This document shows, piece by piece, positions 28,394 to 37,008 of a stretch of DNA of 48,056 bases (the stretch's first letter is position 1; every line of letters starts with the position of its first letter). The notes beneath the pieces are model-generated. The model saw only the letters and a list, made by a program, of their open reading frames with translations, made no database searches and was not told where the DNA came from. Made by a program: the position numbers and the translations under genes. This DNA comes from Methylococcaceae bacterium (GTDB lineage Bacteria > Pseudomonadota > Gammaproteobacteria > Methylococcales > Methylomonadaceae): positions 3,756 through 51,811 of the forward strand of contig DTSI01000104.1 of assembly GCA_012965425.1 (NCBI GenBank), given 5' to 3'.

Positions 28394-28678
28394 CTAGCTG
28401 ATATGATGATGGTGAAGGTACCTTTGCTCTAACTGTTTTATTGATCTTTTCAACACGCCCCAAACACACGCTAACACACGATAAAAAACCGTCCGCTCTT
28501 CAATCAAATACCCCAGACTCCAAGATAAAAGCCCTATTAGAATAAATTCCCCTAAATATTGATCATACATAACAGTCACCCGTATAATAAAACCCCTAAA
28601 CTGACCCGTAAGCCATTGATTAATAAAATTTTTACCCACCAATAAGCTATGATGATTTGGACAAGAATAAAAAACCAT
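28394..28678 (-). CDS. Small membrane protein of unknown function
   Basis: A 94-residue ORF that I believe is real although I do not recognise it. A perfect AGGAGG (28683-28688) lies 4 bases before its ATG, and its stop is 7 bases from the shared bidirectional terminator. Residues 44-59 (EFILIGLLSWSLGYLI) form a likely membrane helix, and a second weaker one may be at 65-76. The tail is basic and ends in four consecutive His (RYLHHHHIS). Cys6 and Cys71 are its only cysteines. No clear promoter was seen. Confidence 0.55.
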   Translation of the reverse strand: MVFYSCPNHHSLLVGKNFINQWLTGQFRGFIIRVTVMYDQYLGEFILIGLLSWSLGYLIEERTVFYRVLACVWGVLKRSIKQLEQRYLHHHHIS

Positions 28679-28763
28679 TGTTCCTCCTATTTTTCAAGAA
28701 ACCACCGTATGACTATCACTACGAAACCCAGCGGGCTTATCCTTTTAATACTGAGAAATCACT

Positions 28764-29933
28764 GTGTACACTAAAAAAATCTGCCTTTTTTTTATTGCGG
28801 GTACTTTATTGTGGCTTACGATTACCTTTCGTTTTAGCATCAATATCCCACTGCTTCCCAAAGAAACTCCCAGTGCAAACACACTGAAAACAACGCTGAA
28901 GCTACCAAAAGATTTTAAAATAACCCTCTTTGCCGCAAACCTTCCCGGGGTGCGTACATTACTGCCAACACCCACCGGCGATTTAATCGCCACGCTGCCT
29001 AAAAAGGGGCAAGTCGTCTTACTGAAAAAAACACCGCCCAACCCCAAAACGACCCGACAAGCCCACCCCTTACTTTCCGGCCTTAACTTACCCAGCGGCT
29101 TAGCTCTTTACAAGAACTGGCTTTATATTGCAGAAAGTCACGCCATTGGCCGAATCCATTACGACTCGGTCAGCCAGCAAATTTCCGGCGACTATCAAAC
29201 CATTATTAGCAATCTTCCCAACGGCGGTAATCACTGGACCCGAACCATTAAGTTCAGCCCTGACGGTCAACTTTTTATTGCTGTAGGTTCCAGTTGTAAT
29301 GTGTGTGAAGAGTCCAACAATTTTCGTGCCACACTGCTTAAATACCACCCCGACGGCAGTCACGGCGAAATCTATGCAACCGGCCTTCGAAACACAGTAG
29401 GATTTGCCTGGGAACCGGACACCCAGCGTTTATTCGGCGTAGATAACGGCCGTGATTTCTTAGGTGATAACACCCCCCCCGATGAAATTAATTGGATTCA
29501 AAAAGGCCATTTTTACGGCTGGCCCTATAGCTATGGCAATAATCACCCTGATCCTCAGTATGGCTCAGAGAAACAGCATGAGATTACCCGCAGTACGCCT
29601 CCGTACCATTCACTGAGCGCCCACAGCGCTCCCCTCGCACTACTTTTTCTTAAACACCCACGCTTTCCCGCCCATTTACGGGAAAAAGCACTGATCACCT
29701 TGCACGGTTCCTGGAACCGCTCCACCAAAATCGGTTATAAAATAATCGCCGTAGACCTTAATGATTCCACCCCTAACCGCCAGCACGATTTTATTACCGG
29801 TTTTGAAACTCAAGGCAATGTTATTGGCCGTCCGGTTGATATTGCTGAAGACCGCCATGGCAACTTGTTCCTTTCTGATGACTTTAGCGGTACTGTTTAT
29901 AAAATAACTTACCAGCCGGATCAAAACCAATAA
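28764..29933 (+). CDS. PQQ-type soluble sugar dehydrogenase family, membrane-anchored or secreted beta-propeller
   Basis: Glucose/sorbosone dehydrogenase-type six-bladed beta-propeller (389 residues), in E. coli represented by YliI. An N-terminal hydrophobic segment at about residues 6-27 exports or anchors it. Family stretches are GNHWTRTIKFSPDGQLFIAV, TGLRNTVGFAWEP, GVDNGRDFLGDNTPPDEIN and HFYGWPYSYGNN. It has a CNVCE pair, but no His follows, so it is not a haem site. The start is GTG at 28764. The substrate is unknown, and PQQ synthesis genes are not in this window. Confidence 0.85.
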   Translation: MYTKKICLFFIAGTLLWLTITFRFSINIPLLPKETPSANTLKTTLKLPKDFKITLFAANLPGVRTLLPTPTGDLIATLPKKGQVVLLKKTPPNPKTTRQAHPLLSGLNLPSGLALYKNWLYIAESHAIGRIHYDSVSQQISGDYQTIISNLPNGGNHWTRTIKFSPDGQLFIAVGSSCNVCEESNNFRATLLKYHPDGSHGEIYATGLRNTVGFAWEPDTQRLFGVDNGRDFLGDNTPPDEINWIQKGHFYGWPYSYGNNHPDPQYGSEKQHEITRSTPPYHSLSAHSAPLALLFLKHPRFPAHLREKALITLHGSWNRSTKIGYKIIAVDLNDSTPNRQHDFITGFETQGNVIGRPVDIAEDRHGNLFLSDDFSGTVYKITYQPDQNQ

Positions 29934-30033
29934 CTTTCTTAAGACTGACCCTTGTAGAGAGCCTGATCTCTTGGCACAATAACATCCTCATAAGCCTTAT
30001 CAACGCCACTCAATAGCCTAAACATTCAAAGCA

Positions 30034-30378
30034 ATGATCACACTGTACGGCATAAAAAACTGCAACACCGTGAGTAAAGCCAGAAAATGGCTGGAGGCAC
30101 ATGCGATTGATTATCAATTCCATGATTTCAGAGTCGATGGCCTGAGCCGTGATCAACTGACCAAAATAGCCGAGCAGATCCCTTGGCAAACACTACTTAA
30201 CCGGCGCAGCACCCGCTGGAAAGACATTCCTGTCGAAGCGCGGGAAAACCTCGACCAAGCACAAGCGCTTGAATTTATGTTATTGCACCCAACGTTAATT
30301 AAACGACCGGTTTTGATTGGCCCCACTCAAGCCTTCGTCGGATTCTCAGAACCACTCTATCAGCAACACTTAACCTAA
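30034..30378 (+). CDS. yffB: ArsC/Spx-family protein YffB
   Basis: Thioredoxin-fold ArsC-like protein of unknown role, possibly a glutathione-dependent thiol reductase. It begins MITLYGIKNCNTVSKARKWL, with the active-site Cys10 in a CxxxxK context and no second nearby Cys; NRRSTRWK and HPTLIKRPVLIGP are family motifs. The pairing with dapE 63 bases downstream is conserved in gammaproteobacteria. Confidence 0.88.
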   Translation: MITLYGIKNCNTVSKARKWLEAHAIDYQFHDFRVDGLSRDQLTKIAEQIPWQTLLNRRSTRWKDIPVEARENLDQAQALEFMLLHPTLIKRPVLIGPTQAFVGFSEPLYQQHLT

Positions 30379-30441
30379 AATAAATCCATTGTTCATCTCA
30401 AATTAAAACACTGATTCTTTAAGCTCATTAAAAATTAAATC

Positions 30442-31575
30442 ATGACAAAAACACTGGCATTACTAGAAGCTCTTATAAAAAAACCCTCAATAACCCCTAA
30501 CGATGAAGGCTGTCAGGATTTAATTGCACAGCGCCTGACCCCACTCGGTTTTGTCGACGAACGGCTTGATTTTGACGATACCCAAAACATCTGGTTACGT
30601 CGCGGTCAATCCGCCCCTTTATTTGTCTTTCTGGGTCATACCGATGTTGTTCCACCGGGCCCTCTGAATGAATGGGACACCCCGCCTTTTGCACCGACGA
30701 CTAAAGGCGATTTACTTTATGGCCGCGGAACCGCCGATATGAAAGGCGGTATCGCTTGCTTTATCACCGCTTGCGAACGCTTTATCGAAAAACATCCCGA
30801 CCACGCCGGCTCAATTGCCCTGATGATTACCAGTGATGAAGAAGGTATTGCCACTAATGGCGTGGTTAAAGTGATTGATGTGTTAGAACGACGTCATGAA
30901 AAAATAGACTGGTGTCTGGTGGGCGAACCTTCCAGTAATAAAAAAATCGCCGATGTCATCCGTGTCGGACGCCGAGGCTCATTGTGCGCCAAACTAACCG
31001 TTCAGGGTATTCAAGGCCATGTTGCCTATCCGGACCTTGCTGAAAACCCTATCCATGCCGTCACCCCGGCACTCACTGAATTAACCCAAGAAGTTTGGGA
31101 TCACGGTAATCAGTTCTTCCCCGCAACCAGTTTACAAATTTCCAATATTAATGCCGGTACCGGTGCTGAAAACATTATCCCCGGTCATGCTGAAATATTA
31201 TTTAACCTACGCTTTTCTACGGCTTTAAATGAACAAACGATTAAAGACCGAACCCATGCCATCTTGGATAAATATAATTTTAACTACACCTTAGACTGGC
31301 GTTTATCAGGCAATCCGTTCTTAACAGACAAAGGCGAACTTATTTCAGCGTGCCATCAAGCCATTGAAACCGTCACCGGCTATCAACCGGTTGACGATAC
31401 CGGTGGCGGCACATCAGATGGACGGTTTATCGCACCGACCGGTGCTCAAGTGATAGAACTGGGGCCTATTAATGAGAGTATTCACAAAATAAATGAACAT
31501 GTCCGCATTGAAGATCTAGAAACACTCTCAACTATTTATGAAAACATCCTATCCCGGCTATTAGTCAACCGTTAG
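30442..31575 (+). CDS. dapE: Succinyl-diaminopimelate desuccinylase DapE
   Basis: Zinc hydrolase that frees LL-diaminopimelate for lysine and peptidoglycan. Metal ligands and catalytic residues are visible: GHTDVVPPG, GRGTADMKGG, TSDEEG, GEPSSNKKIAD and the C-terminal His in NESIHKINEHV. Length 377 is full. It converges on moaA. Confidence 0.97.
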   Translation: MTKTLALLEALIKKPSITPNDEGCQDLIAQRLTPLGFVDERLDFDDTQNIWLRRGQSAPLFVFLGHTDVVPPGPLNEWDTPPFAPTTKGDLLYGRGTADMKGGIACFITACERFIEKHPDHAGSIALMITSDEEGIATNGVVKVIDVLERRHEKIDWCLVGEPSSNKKIADVIRVGRRGSLCAKLTVQGIQGHVAYPDLAENPIHAVTPALTELTQEVWDHGNQFFPATSLQISNINAGTGAENIIPGHAEILFNLRFSTALNEQTIKDRTHAILDKYNFNYTLDWRLSGNPFLTDKGELISACHQAIETVTGYQPVDDTGGGTSDGRFIAPTGAQVIELGPINESIHKINEHVRIEDLETLSTIYENILSRLLVNR

Positions 31576-31614
31576 CGGCAGTTCGGCAACCAATGATCGT
31601 AAAAAAGTGACTTA

Positions 31615-32613
31615 CTACCCACCGGTCACATTCATGTGACGAAAGATAACCGGCTTTTCCTGGAGATTAAATTCATGCTTTTCGGGTTTAATCTTCATAG
31701 CCTCAACAATCGTTTGTTTCAATAACTCCAGATTGCCTGGATTTGAACGTAGTACTTTTTTCAAATCAACCGAATCCTCATTACCGAGACACAACAACAA
31801 TCGTCCTTCCGCCGTTAACCGAACCCGATTACATTGACTACAAAAATTCTCACTGTGCGGTGAAATAAAACCAACACGAGTAGCACCGCCATCAACCCTA
31901 AAATAATTAGACGGCCCACCGGTTTTATCAGTCGTCGGCGACAAACTAAAATGCTGCGCAAGATCTTCCCGAATTTTATAACTGGGGTAATAAGCCTCGG
32001 CGCGGCTATGATCACTAACCTGCCCTAAGGGCATTTCTTCAATAAAGCTAATATCAAAACCGTGCTCCACCGCATAACGCACTAAATCAACAACCTCATC
32101 GTGGTTTCGGTTTTTTAAAATAACCGCATTCAATTTAATCCGCTCAAAGCCTTGCTCCTTAGCAGCCACTATCCCGCGCAAGACCTGTTGCAAATCGCCG
32201 GTTCGGGTTAACCGTTTAAAACGCTCAGGATTTAAGGTATCCAGACTGATATTAAGCCGTTTAACATCGGCCTTTTTCAGGTCTTGTGCCATTTTATCAA
32301 GATGAGAACCATTCGTAGTCATCACTAACTCATCTAATCCCTGAAGATTGCCTAACTTATTCAACAATTCAAGAATATTTCGACGAATCAACGGCTCTCC
32401 ACCGGTCACTCTTAGTTTAGTAACACCGAGTTCAGTAAAGGCCTTGGCAACCTGATAGATCTCTTCCAACGTCAAGATTTGTGCCCGGGGCATAAAAGTC
32501 ATTTCTTCGGACATACAGTAGACACAGCGAAAATCACAACGATCAGTGACTGACAATCGTAAGTAATTTACCGTACGCCCAAAAGAATCAATTAATTTTG
32601 GCTGCATCTGCAT
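31615..32613 (-). CDS. moaA: GTP 3',8-cyclase MoaA
   Basis: Radical-SAM enzyme that starts molybdenum cofactor synthesis from GTP. The N-terminal cluster ligands are Cys26, Cys30 and Cys33 in CDFRCVYC; the second cluster is held by CSQC and a later Cys in LLLCLGNE. TGGEPLIRR and the terminal GG dipeptide are present. Length 332 is normal. Met1 and Met3 are both possible starts. It stands apart from moeA by about 28 kb. Confidence 0.96.
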   Translation of the reverse strand: MQMQPKLIDSFGRTVNYLRLSVTDRCDFRCVYCMSEEMTFMPRAQILTLEEIYQVAKAFTELGVTKLRVTGGEPLIRRNILELLNKLGNLQGLDELVMTTNGSHLDKMAQDLKKADVKRLNISLDTLNPERFKRLTRTGDLQQVLRGIVAAKEQGFERIKLNAVILKNRNHDEVVDLVRYAVEHGFDISFIEEMPLGQVSDHSRAEAYYPSYKIREDLAQHFSLSPTTDKTGGPSNYFRVDGGATRVGFISPHSENFCSQCNRVRLTAEGRLLLCLGNEDSVDLKKVLRSNPGNLELLKQTIVEAMKIKPEKHEFNLQEKPVIFRHMNVTGG

Positions 32614-32671
32614 AAAATAAAAAAATAACCGATAAGAAAACCCGCATAAAAGTTCATAATAACATTTTTCT

Positions 32672-32687
32672 TGGCATCAATCTCGCT
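32672..32687 (+). promoter_or_regulatory. Possible sigma-54 promoter of the ABC importer
   Basis: TGGCATCAATCTCGCT has GG and GC at the exact -24/-12 spacing and the TGGCA core. It is weaker than the pilin promoter. It would start transcription near 32698, 44 bases before the ATG. Confidence 0.35.
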
Positions 32688-32741
32688 TCAAAACCGATGC
32701 CGCGTTAGAATAACTGTTTATTATTTTAATCCTCCCTCCCC

Positions 32742-33707
32742 ATGAAAAAACTCATAATTAGTTTGCTAGCCGGGCTTTTGGTTGCAACCCCCTCGCTCGC
32801 AGAAGAAAAGCCCACGATTCGTTTGGGCGTCTTAGCCTTTGGCACCGTCAACTGGGAGCTAACCGCCCTTAAAAATGAAATCAAAACACCTTCATTTAAT
32901 CTGGATATCCGCCGATTAACCAGCCCACAAGCCGGTAAGATTGCACTGCAATCCGGTGCTGTTGATATGATTGTTGCGGACTGGGTTTGGGTTTCCAGAC
33001 AGCGCGAAAATGGCTTTAACTTTAGCTTTTACCCTTATTCAACCGCCTCGGGTAGACTCATGGTAGCTCCAAAGAGCGCCATCCATTCTGTTAACGACCT
33101 CATCGGTAAGAAGTTAGGGATTGCCGGCGGTGCTTTAGATAAAAACTGGCTATTGTTACAAACGCTCAGCCAACGCTCGGGCTTAACCCTTAAAGAACAC
33201 CTTGAACCGGTCTTTGGCGCACCCCCGCTCCTGAGCCACCAACTGGAACAAGGCCATCTCGATGCTGTGATGACCTACTGGCACTATGGCGCTAAACTCG
33301 AAGCCAAGGGCTTTCGTTCACTGCTCAGCGGCAGTGATATTATCTCAGGACTGGGTATTGAACAAAAAATACCGATGCTCGGTTATGTTTTTCAACAAGA
33401 CTTTGCCAACCAACACCCCAAAGTACTCACGCGTTTTTTCAACAACCTGGATTTAGCCAAAGCACAGTTATGTCTTAACGATGCCAGTTGGCAAAAAATT
33501 GTTCCGTTAACCAAAGCGAACAATCAAAAAACCGCCCAACTCTTACGCCAACGCTACTGTGACGGCCGTATTAAACAATGGGGAACTGCAGAACACGAAG
33601 GTGCTGAAAAAATTTACACGCTGTTAAAAAAACTCAGTAACAACCGTTTAACGGGCCAGTCTGAACATATTAATCCCGGAACCTTCTGGATGCCTTCAGC
33701 ACCATGA
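32742..33707 (+). CDS. ABC importer periplasmic substrate-binding protein (NitT/TauT-like)
   Basis: Binds an unknown small solute for the permease and ATPase encoded downstream. A signal peptide ends at about residue 20 (PSLAEEK). The two-lobed SsuA/THI5-like fold is suggested by RLGVLAFGTVNWEL, SGAVDMIVADWVW, LIGKKLGIAGGALDKNWLL and EQGHLDAVMTYWHYG. Length is 321. Its stop overlaps the permease ATG (ATGA). Sulfonate, nitrate or pyrimidine-type ligands are all possible in this family. Confidence 0.82.
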   Translation: MKKLIISLLAGLLVATPSLAEEKPTIRLGVLAFGTVNWELTALKNEIKTPSFNLDIRRLTSPQAGKIALQSGAVDMIVADWVWVSRQRENGFNFSFYPYSTASGRLMVAPKSAIHSVNDLIGKKLGIAGGALDKNWLLLQTLSQRSGLTLKEHLEPVFGAPPLLSHQLEQGHLDAVMTYWHYGAKLEAKGFRSLLSGSDIISGLGIEQKIPMLGYVFQQDFANQHPKVLTRFFNNLDLAKAQLCLNDASWQKIVPLTKANNQKTAQLLRQRYCDGRIKQWGTAEHEGAEKIYTLLKKLSNNRLTGQSEHINPGTFWMPSAP

Positions 33708-34465
33708 CATCGACTGTCAATCCTCAGCGCACCCGTTATTTAGCCGGGCTGTCCCTGTTTGTTTTTATTTTATTATGGCACGGCATCGCCAGTTGGCTGG
33801 CAACACCAGTACTGCCTGAGCCAATCAAAGTCGCTGAAGTTTTATGGTCTGAAATTTATCACGGCGACCTATTACATCATTTAGGCATGACTTTATTTCG
33901 CTTAACAACCAGCTTTATTATTGCGATGATACTGGGATCAGCGTTAGGTATTTTATTAGGAAGAACCCCTACCATCGACCATTTCTTTGATAACTGGCTG
34001 ATCATTTTTCTAAATATTCCGGCACTGGTCACCATTATTTTGTGTTACGTCTGGTTTGGCCTCAGTGAAGTTGCCGCTATTCTTGCCGTGGTCGTTAATA
34101 AACTTCCCAATGTTATTGTGACGCTCAGAGAAGGGGCTAAATCACTGGATAAAGACCTGTTAGAAATGGCGCAAAGCTACCGTCTTACCCGGAAAAAAAT
34201 ATTAACGCAGGTCATCTGGCCACAACTCCATCCCTACTTTATGGCCGCAGCGCGTTCCGGTATTGCCCTGACCTGGAAAATCGTCCTAGTCGTTGAATTA
34301 CTCGGCCGCAGTGATGGCATGGGGTTTCAATTACATTTATTTTTTCAACTGTTTGATGTTGCCAGTATCTTAGCCTATACCATCGCCTTCATTACTGTCA
34401 TACAGATTATCGAAATCAGTCTACTCAAACCTTTAGATCGCTATGGTCGACGGTGGCAACGATGA
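33704..34465 (+). CDS. ABC importer permease (NitT/TauT-like)
   Basis: Inner-membrane channel of the importer. It has 253 residues and about six helices (for example AGLSLFVFILLWHGIA, TTSFIIAMILGSALGILLG). The cytoplasmic EAA-like loop reads EMAQSYRLTRKKILTQVIWP, as in SsuC/TauC proteins. It is coupled to both neighbours by 4-base overlaps. Confidence 0.88.
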   Translation: MTSTVNPQRTRYLAGLSLFVFILLWHGIASWLATPVLPEPIKVAEVLWSEIYHGDLLHHLGMTLFRLTTSFIIAMILGSALGILLGRTPTIDHFFDNWLIIFLNIPALVTIILCYVWFGLSEVAAILAVVVNKLPNVIVTLREGAKSLDKDLLEMAQSYRLTRKKILTQVIWPQLHPYFMAAARSGIALTWKIVLVVELLGRSDGMGFQLHLFFQLFDVASILAYTIAFITVIQIIEISLLKPLDRYGRRWQR

Positions 34466-35187
34466 CTGATATTAACCTTACGATTGAAGATAAAAAATTT
34501 CCTCACTCAGACCGTATTATTGCTCACCTAGAACTCCACATCCCTTCCGGTGAATTTGTCTGCCTCATTGGCCCTTCTGGTTGTGGCAAGAGTACACTCC
34601 TTAATTTAATTGCCGGGCTCGACAAAAACTATCAAGGCTCGATTACTTTTGGCACCCCCCAACAAGACTGCCGAATAGGCTATGTTTTTCAAAACCCCAG
34701 ACTGCTACCGTGGCGGACGGTACGAGAAAATATTGAACTGGTTTTGCCCCTCCACACTCCCGCCCATACCGTTGATGAATTATTGGCATCAATGAAACTC
34801 ACAGCGGTTCAAGAAACTTACCCCCAGCGTTTATCTCTGGGCATGAGCCGCCGTGTAGCCTTGGTAAGAGCCTTTGCTATCAATCCGGACATTCTCTTAA
34901 TGGATGAACCGTTTGTTTCTTTAGACGCCCCCACCGCGCGTAAGATTCGAAAACAACTGATAACACTGTGGGACCAACAGCAACACACGGTCTTATTTGT
35001 CACCCATGATTTAAGAGAAGCCATTACCCTGGCTGACCGGCTGATTTTTTTATCCAACTCGCCGATGACTATCGTTCGTGATATTAAGATCACCATTCCC
35101 AGAACGCAGCGCTTTGATGACAGCCAGATAGAAACTTTCAGACAACAACTATTGTCTGAATACCCTGATCTTGGCCCTTTATTATAA
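34462..35187 (+). CDS. ABC importer ATP-binding protein with unusual signature motif
   Basis: ATPase of the importer. I use the ATG at 34462, which overlaps the permease stop as ATGA, rather than a GTG 9 bases earlier; this gives 241 residues. Walker A is GPSGCGKST, the Q-loop is in YVFQNPRLLPWRTVREN, Walker B is ILLMDEPFVSLD and the H-loop is LFVTHDL. The signature reads LSLGMSRRVALVRAF in place of LSGGQ; similar LSLGM forms exist in a subgroup of this family, so it is probably functional. Confidence 0.9.
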   Translation: MTDINLTIEDKKFPHSDRIIAHLELHIPSGEFVCLIGPSGCGKSTLLNLIAGLDKNYQGSITFGTPQQDCRIGYVFQNPRLLPWRTVRENIELVLPLHTPAHTVDELLASMKLTAVQETYPQRLSLGMSRRVALVRAFAINPDILLMDEPFVSLDAPTARKIRKQLITLWDQQQHTVLFVTHDLREAITLADRLIFLSNSPMTIVRDIKITIPRTQRFDDSQIETFRQQLLSEYPDLGPLL

Positions 35188-35596
35188 TTTGTATTTTGGC
35201 TTAATCGCAGCGTTTAACCCAAAACACCACTGATAAGAGAATAGGTGGGCTGAGTCCATCTGCACTTTATTTGAGGGGAAACGTATGACCTCAAGGGCGA
35301 CCTAAAAAAACCAAACCATCAACACGTTTTTCCAGATTCTACCCCACAAACTTAGCCCACGAAATATTTAGCACAACGGCATTGGATTTCAACCCATTCA
35401 CCCTAAAAATATTTTCTATGCTGATTAACACCCTCAGTGACGCTCCGATTTTATTTATCCCGCTCTCGCGTAGAAAGTGTGCTTTTTTTACCGCCCTTTA
35501 ACGGCAAAAAAAAGCCCTACCAATAACTCAGCAGGGCTTTTTTATTACTTTCAGGAACGTTTTATACGACTAAGCTCCTAAGGACATTTTACATCT
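35188..35596. other. Gene-free region with several possible RNA structures
   Basis: No credible ORF lies in these 409 bases. I see an 11-pair inverted repeat (35245-35255 with 35350-35360, including one pair that is G-U only in a plus-strand RNA), a six-pair hairpin inside it (35271-35276 with 35289-35294), and two hairpins at 35481-35515 and 35511-35540 that share bases and exclude each other. See findings. Confidence 0.5.
35505..35543. terminator. Bidirectional terminator after the porin gene and the ABC operon
   Basis: AAAGCCCT (35511-35518) and AGGGCTTT (35533-35540) enclose a 14-base loop, with eight A on the left (35506-35513) and a T-run on the right, so it can work on both strands. 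Confidence 0.8.
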
Positions 35597-36940
35597 CTAG
35601 AAGACCACCTGAGCACGGGCTGTTAAGGCGTGAACAAAATCGTCTTCCGGTGTTTCGGTAACTAAATCACGATCAGAGAAAACATAATTCAAACGCAGTG
35701 CCACATTATTGGTTGCCCACCAGTTGAGAGCGGCTGTCCAGTTATTCGTTCGACCTGCAGTGCTAAAACTCCCATCAGAAAGATCAAGATGACTGTAACG
35801 CGCGGCTACTTCCCAAGCCCCGATACCGCCGTTACCGACTTCATGACCAACTTTGACTCGTTTCCATTGACCGGCTGATTGTTTCCAGTTCATCTGTTCA
35901 CCGGTTAAGAAATAACCCACCTCAGCATAGTAACTATAAAAATTCAAATCGGTCAATCCACCCGTCCGTTCCACATTCATCGTGGTAAATTCTGCTTGCC
36001 CATGAAGTGGTCCAAGAAAACCTGCAATCTCAGCATTGGCGGCTAGAATACTGTCTTCGGAAAGATCCGAGCCACTATCAATCCAGGTACCGCCAATATG
36101 CGCTTCAGGGTGATATTTGAACCTTAATTCGACGCCATCATTAACTGTGGTATCACGGTAATGCACGGAACCCCCCACATGAAAATGCTTATCTTCGTCA
36201 TTCACCAAAGACACTAAGCCCCTTGCCGCCGTTCCAAAACTCTGGTTAAATTCTCCGTCTTCATTAATCCCTGCAGCAAAAGCACCGGCACGGCCATAAA
36301 AAAGGTCATTATCATAAGCTACCGTCAGGCCCATTCTACGACGACCTAAATAAGGCGTGTCAATAAAAGCATCGGTTTGTGCCCGTTCCTGAAACGTTTG
36401 CCAATTCGAACTGTTTTCAGATTGAAAACTAAAAGGCACTTTCTGATGACCCACTTTAATCGTTACATTATCAAAACCGGTATAAGCCAACCAACCATCG
36501 GTTAAATCAATTTTTTGATATTCTGAGAAGTCAATTTCGGCCTTGTACTTCCAGTCATGGGCTAATTTACCGTAGCCTTTCAAACGAACCCGACGTGCTT
36601 CCATACCATTTCCAGCCTCACTGTTTGGAAAAAAGAAATTCACATCGGTTTGAACACGGCCACCGACAGCAAACTCATAGGCCCCATCGGTTGATTTAAT
36701 ACTAATTCCTTTCTTACCCGTTGAGATCTTATACTGGGTGTCTTTAACGGCACTGATAACAGAAGCATCGGATGCCACTTTCTTTTCAGTGAGTTGCTTA
36801 AATTGTTTTTGCGTAATCGCGCCATTTTCACGTAATATTTTAAGTAAATCCTGATCCACTGCCACAGCTTGCGTACTTGCTAAAACAGCCGCAACGCCGA
36901 GTACAACTAGACCCACTGCACGTGTTACTTGTTTTGACAT
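35597..36940 (-). CDS. OprO/OprP-type phosphate-selective porin
   Basis: Outer-membrane 16-stranded beta-barrel likely taking up phosphate or related anions. I use the ATG at 36940 (MSKQVTRAVG), which has AGGGGC about 7 bases upstream; the frame extends to 36970 without a ribosome site. The signal peptide ends at about residue 27 (QAVA). A short predicted helical segment (LLKILRENGAITQKQFKQL) precedes the barrel, as in OprP. GGRVQTDVNFFFPNS, RARLKGYGKL-like strands (RRVRLKGYGKLAHDWKYKAEI) and a terminal Phe (AQVVF) fit the family. The promoter has a Pho-box-like element, matching a phosphate role. Confidence 0.88.
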   Translation of the reverse strand: MSKQVTRAVGLVVLGVAAVLASTQAVAVDQDLLKILRENGAITQKQFKQLTEKKVASDASVISAVKDTQYKISTGKKGISIKSTDGAYEFAVGGRVQTDVNFFFPNSEAGNGMEARRVRLKGYGKLAHDWKYKAEIDFSEYQKIDLTDGWLAYTGFDNVTIKVGHQKVPFSFQSENSSNWQTFQERAQTDAFIDTPYLGRRRMGLTVAYDNDLFYGRAGAFAAGINEDGEFNQSFGTAARGLVSLVNDEDKHFHVGGSVHYRDTTVNDGVELRFKYHPEAHIGGTWIDSGSDLSEDSILAANAEIAGFLGPLHGQAEFTTMNVERTGGLTDLNFYSYYAEVGYFLTGEQMNWKQSAGQWKRVKVGHEVGNGGIGAWEVAARYSHLDLSDGSFSTAGRTNNWTAALNWWATNNVALRLNYVFSDRDLVTETPEDDFVHALTARAQVVF

Positions 36941-37008
36941 AACTATGCCCCTATAAATCAATTCATTCATTCATTTCAGATTAAACGGTATAAAAAATTC
37001 GTAGGGCA

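Noticed and set aside
28657-28887. 76-codon plus-strand ORF over the PQQ enzyme start
   Set aside because: It overlaps the GTG start and signal region of the dehydrogenase in another frame and has no family features.
29297-29314. CNVCE in the PQQ-type dehydrogenase as a haem c site
   Set aside because: No His follows the second Cys, so it is not CxxCH.
35284-35304. Six-codon ORF after AGGGGA in the intergenic region
   Set aside because: Too short to support as a gene; it lies in the loop of a hairpin and shows no leader-peptide features such as repeated codons.
36941-36970. N-terminal extension of the porin from ATG 36970
   Set aside because: It lies in an ATTC tandem repeat without ribosome site, while ATG 36940 has one and begins a good signal peptide.
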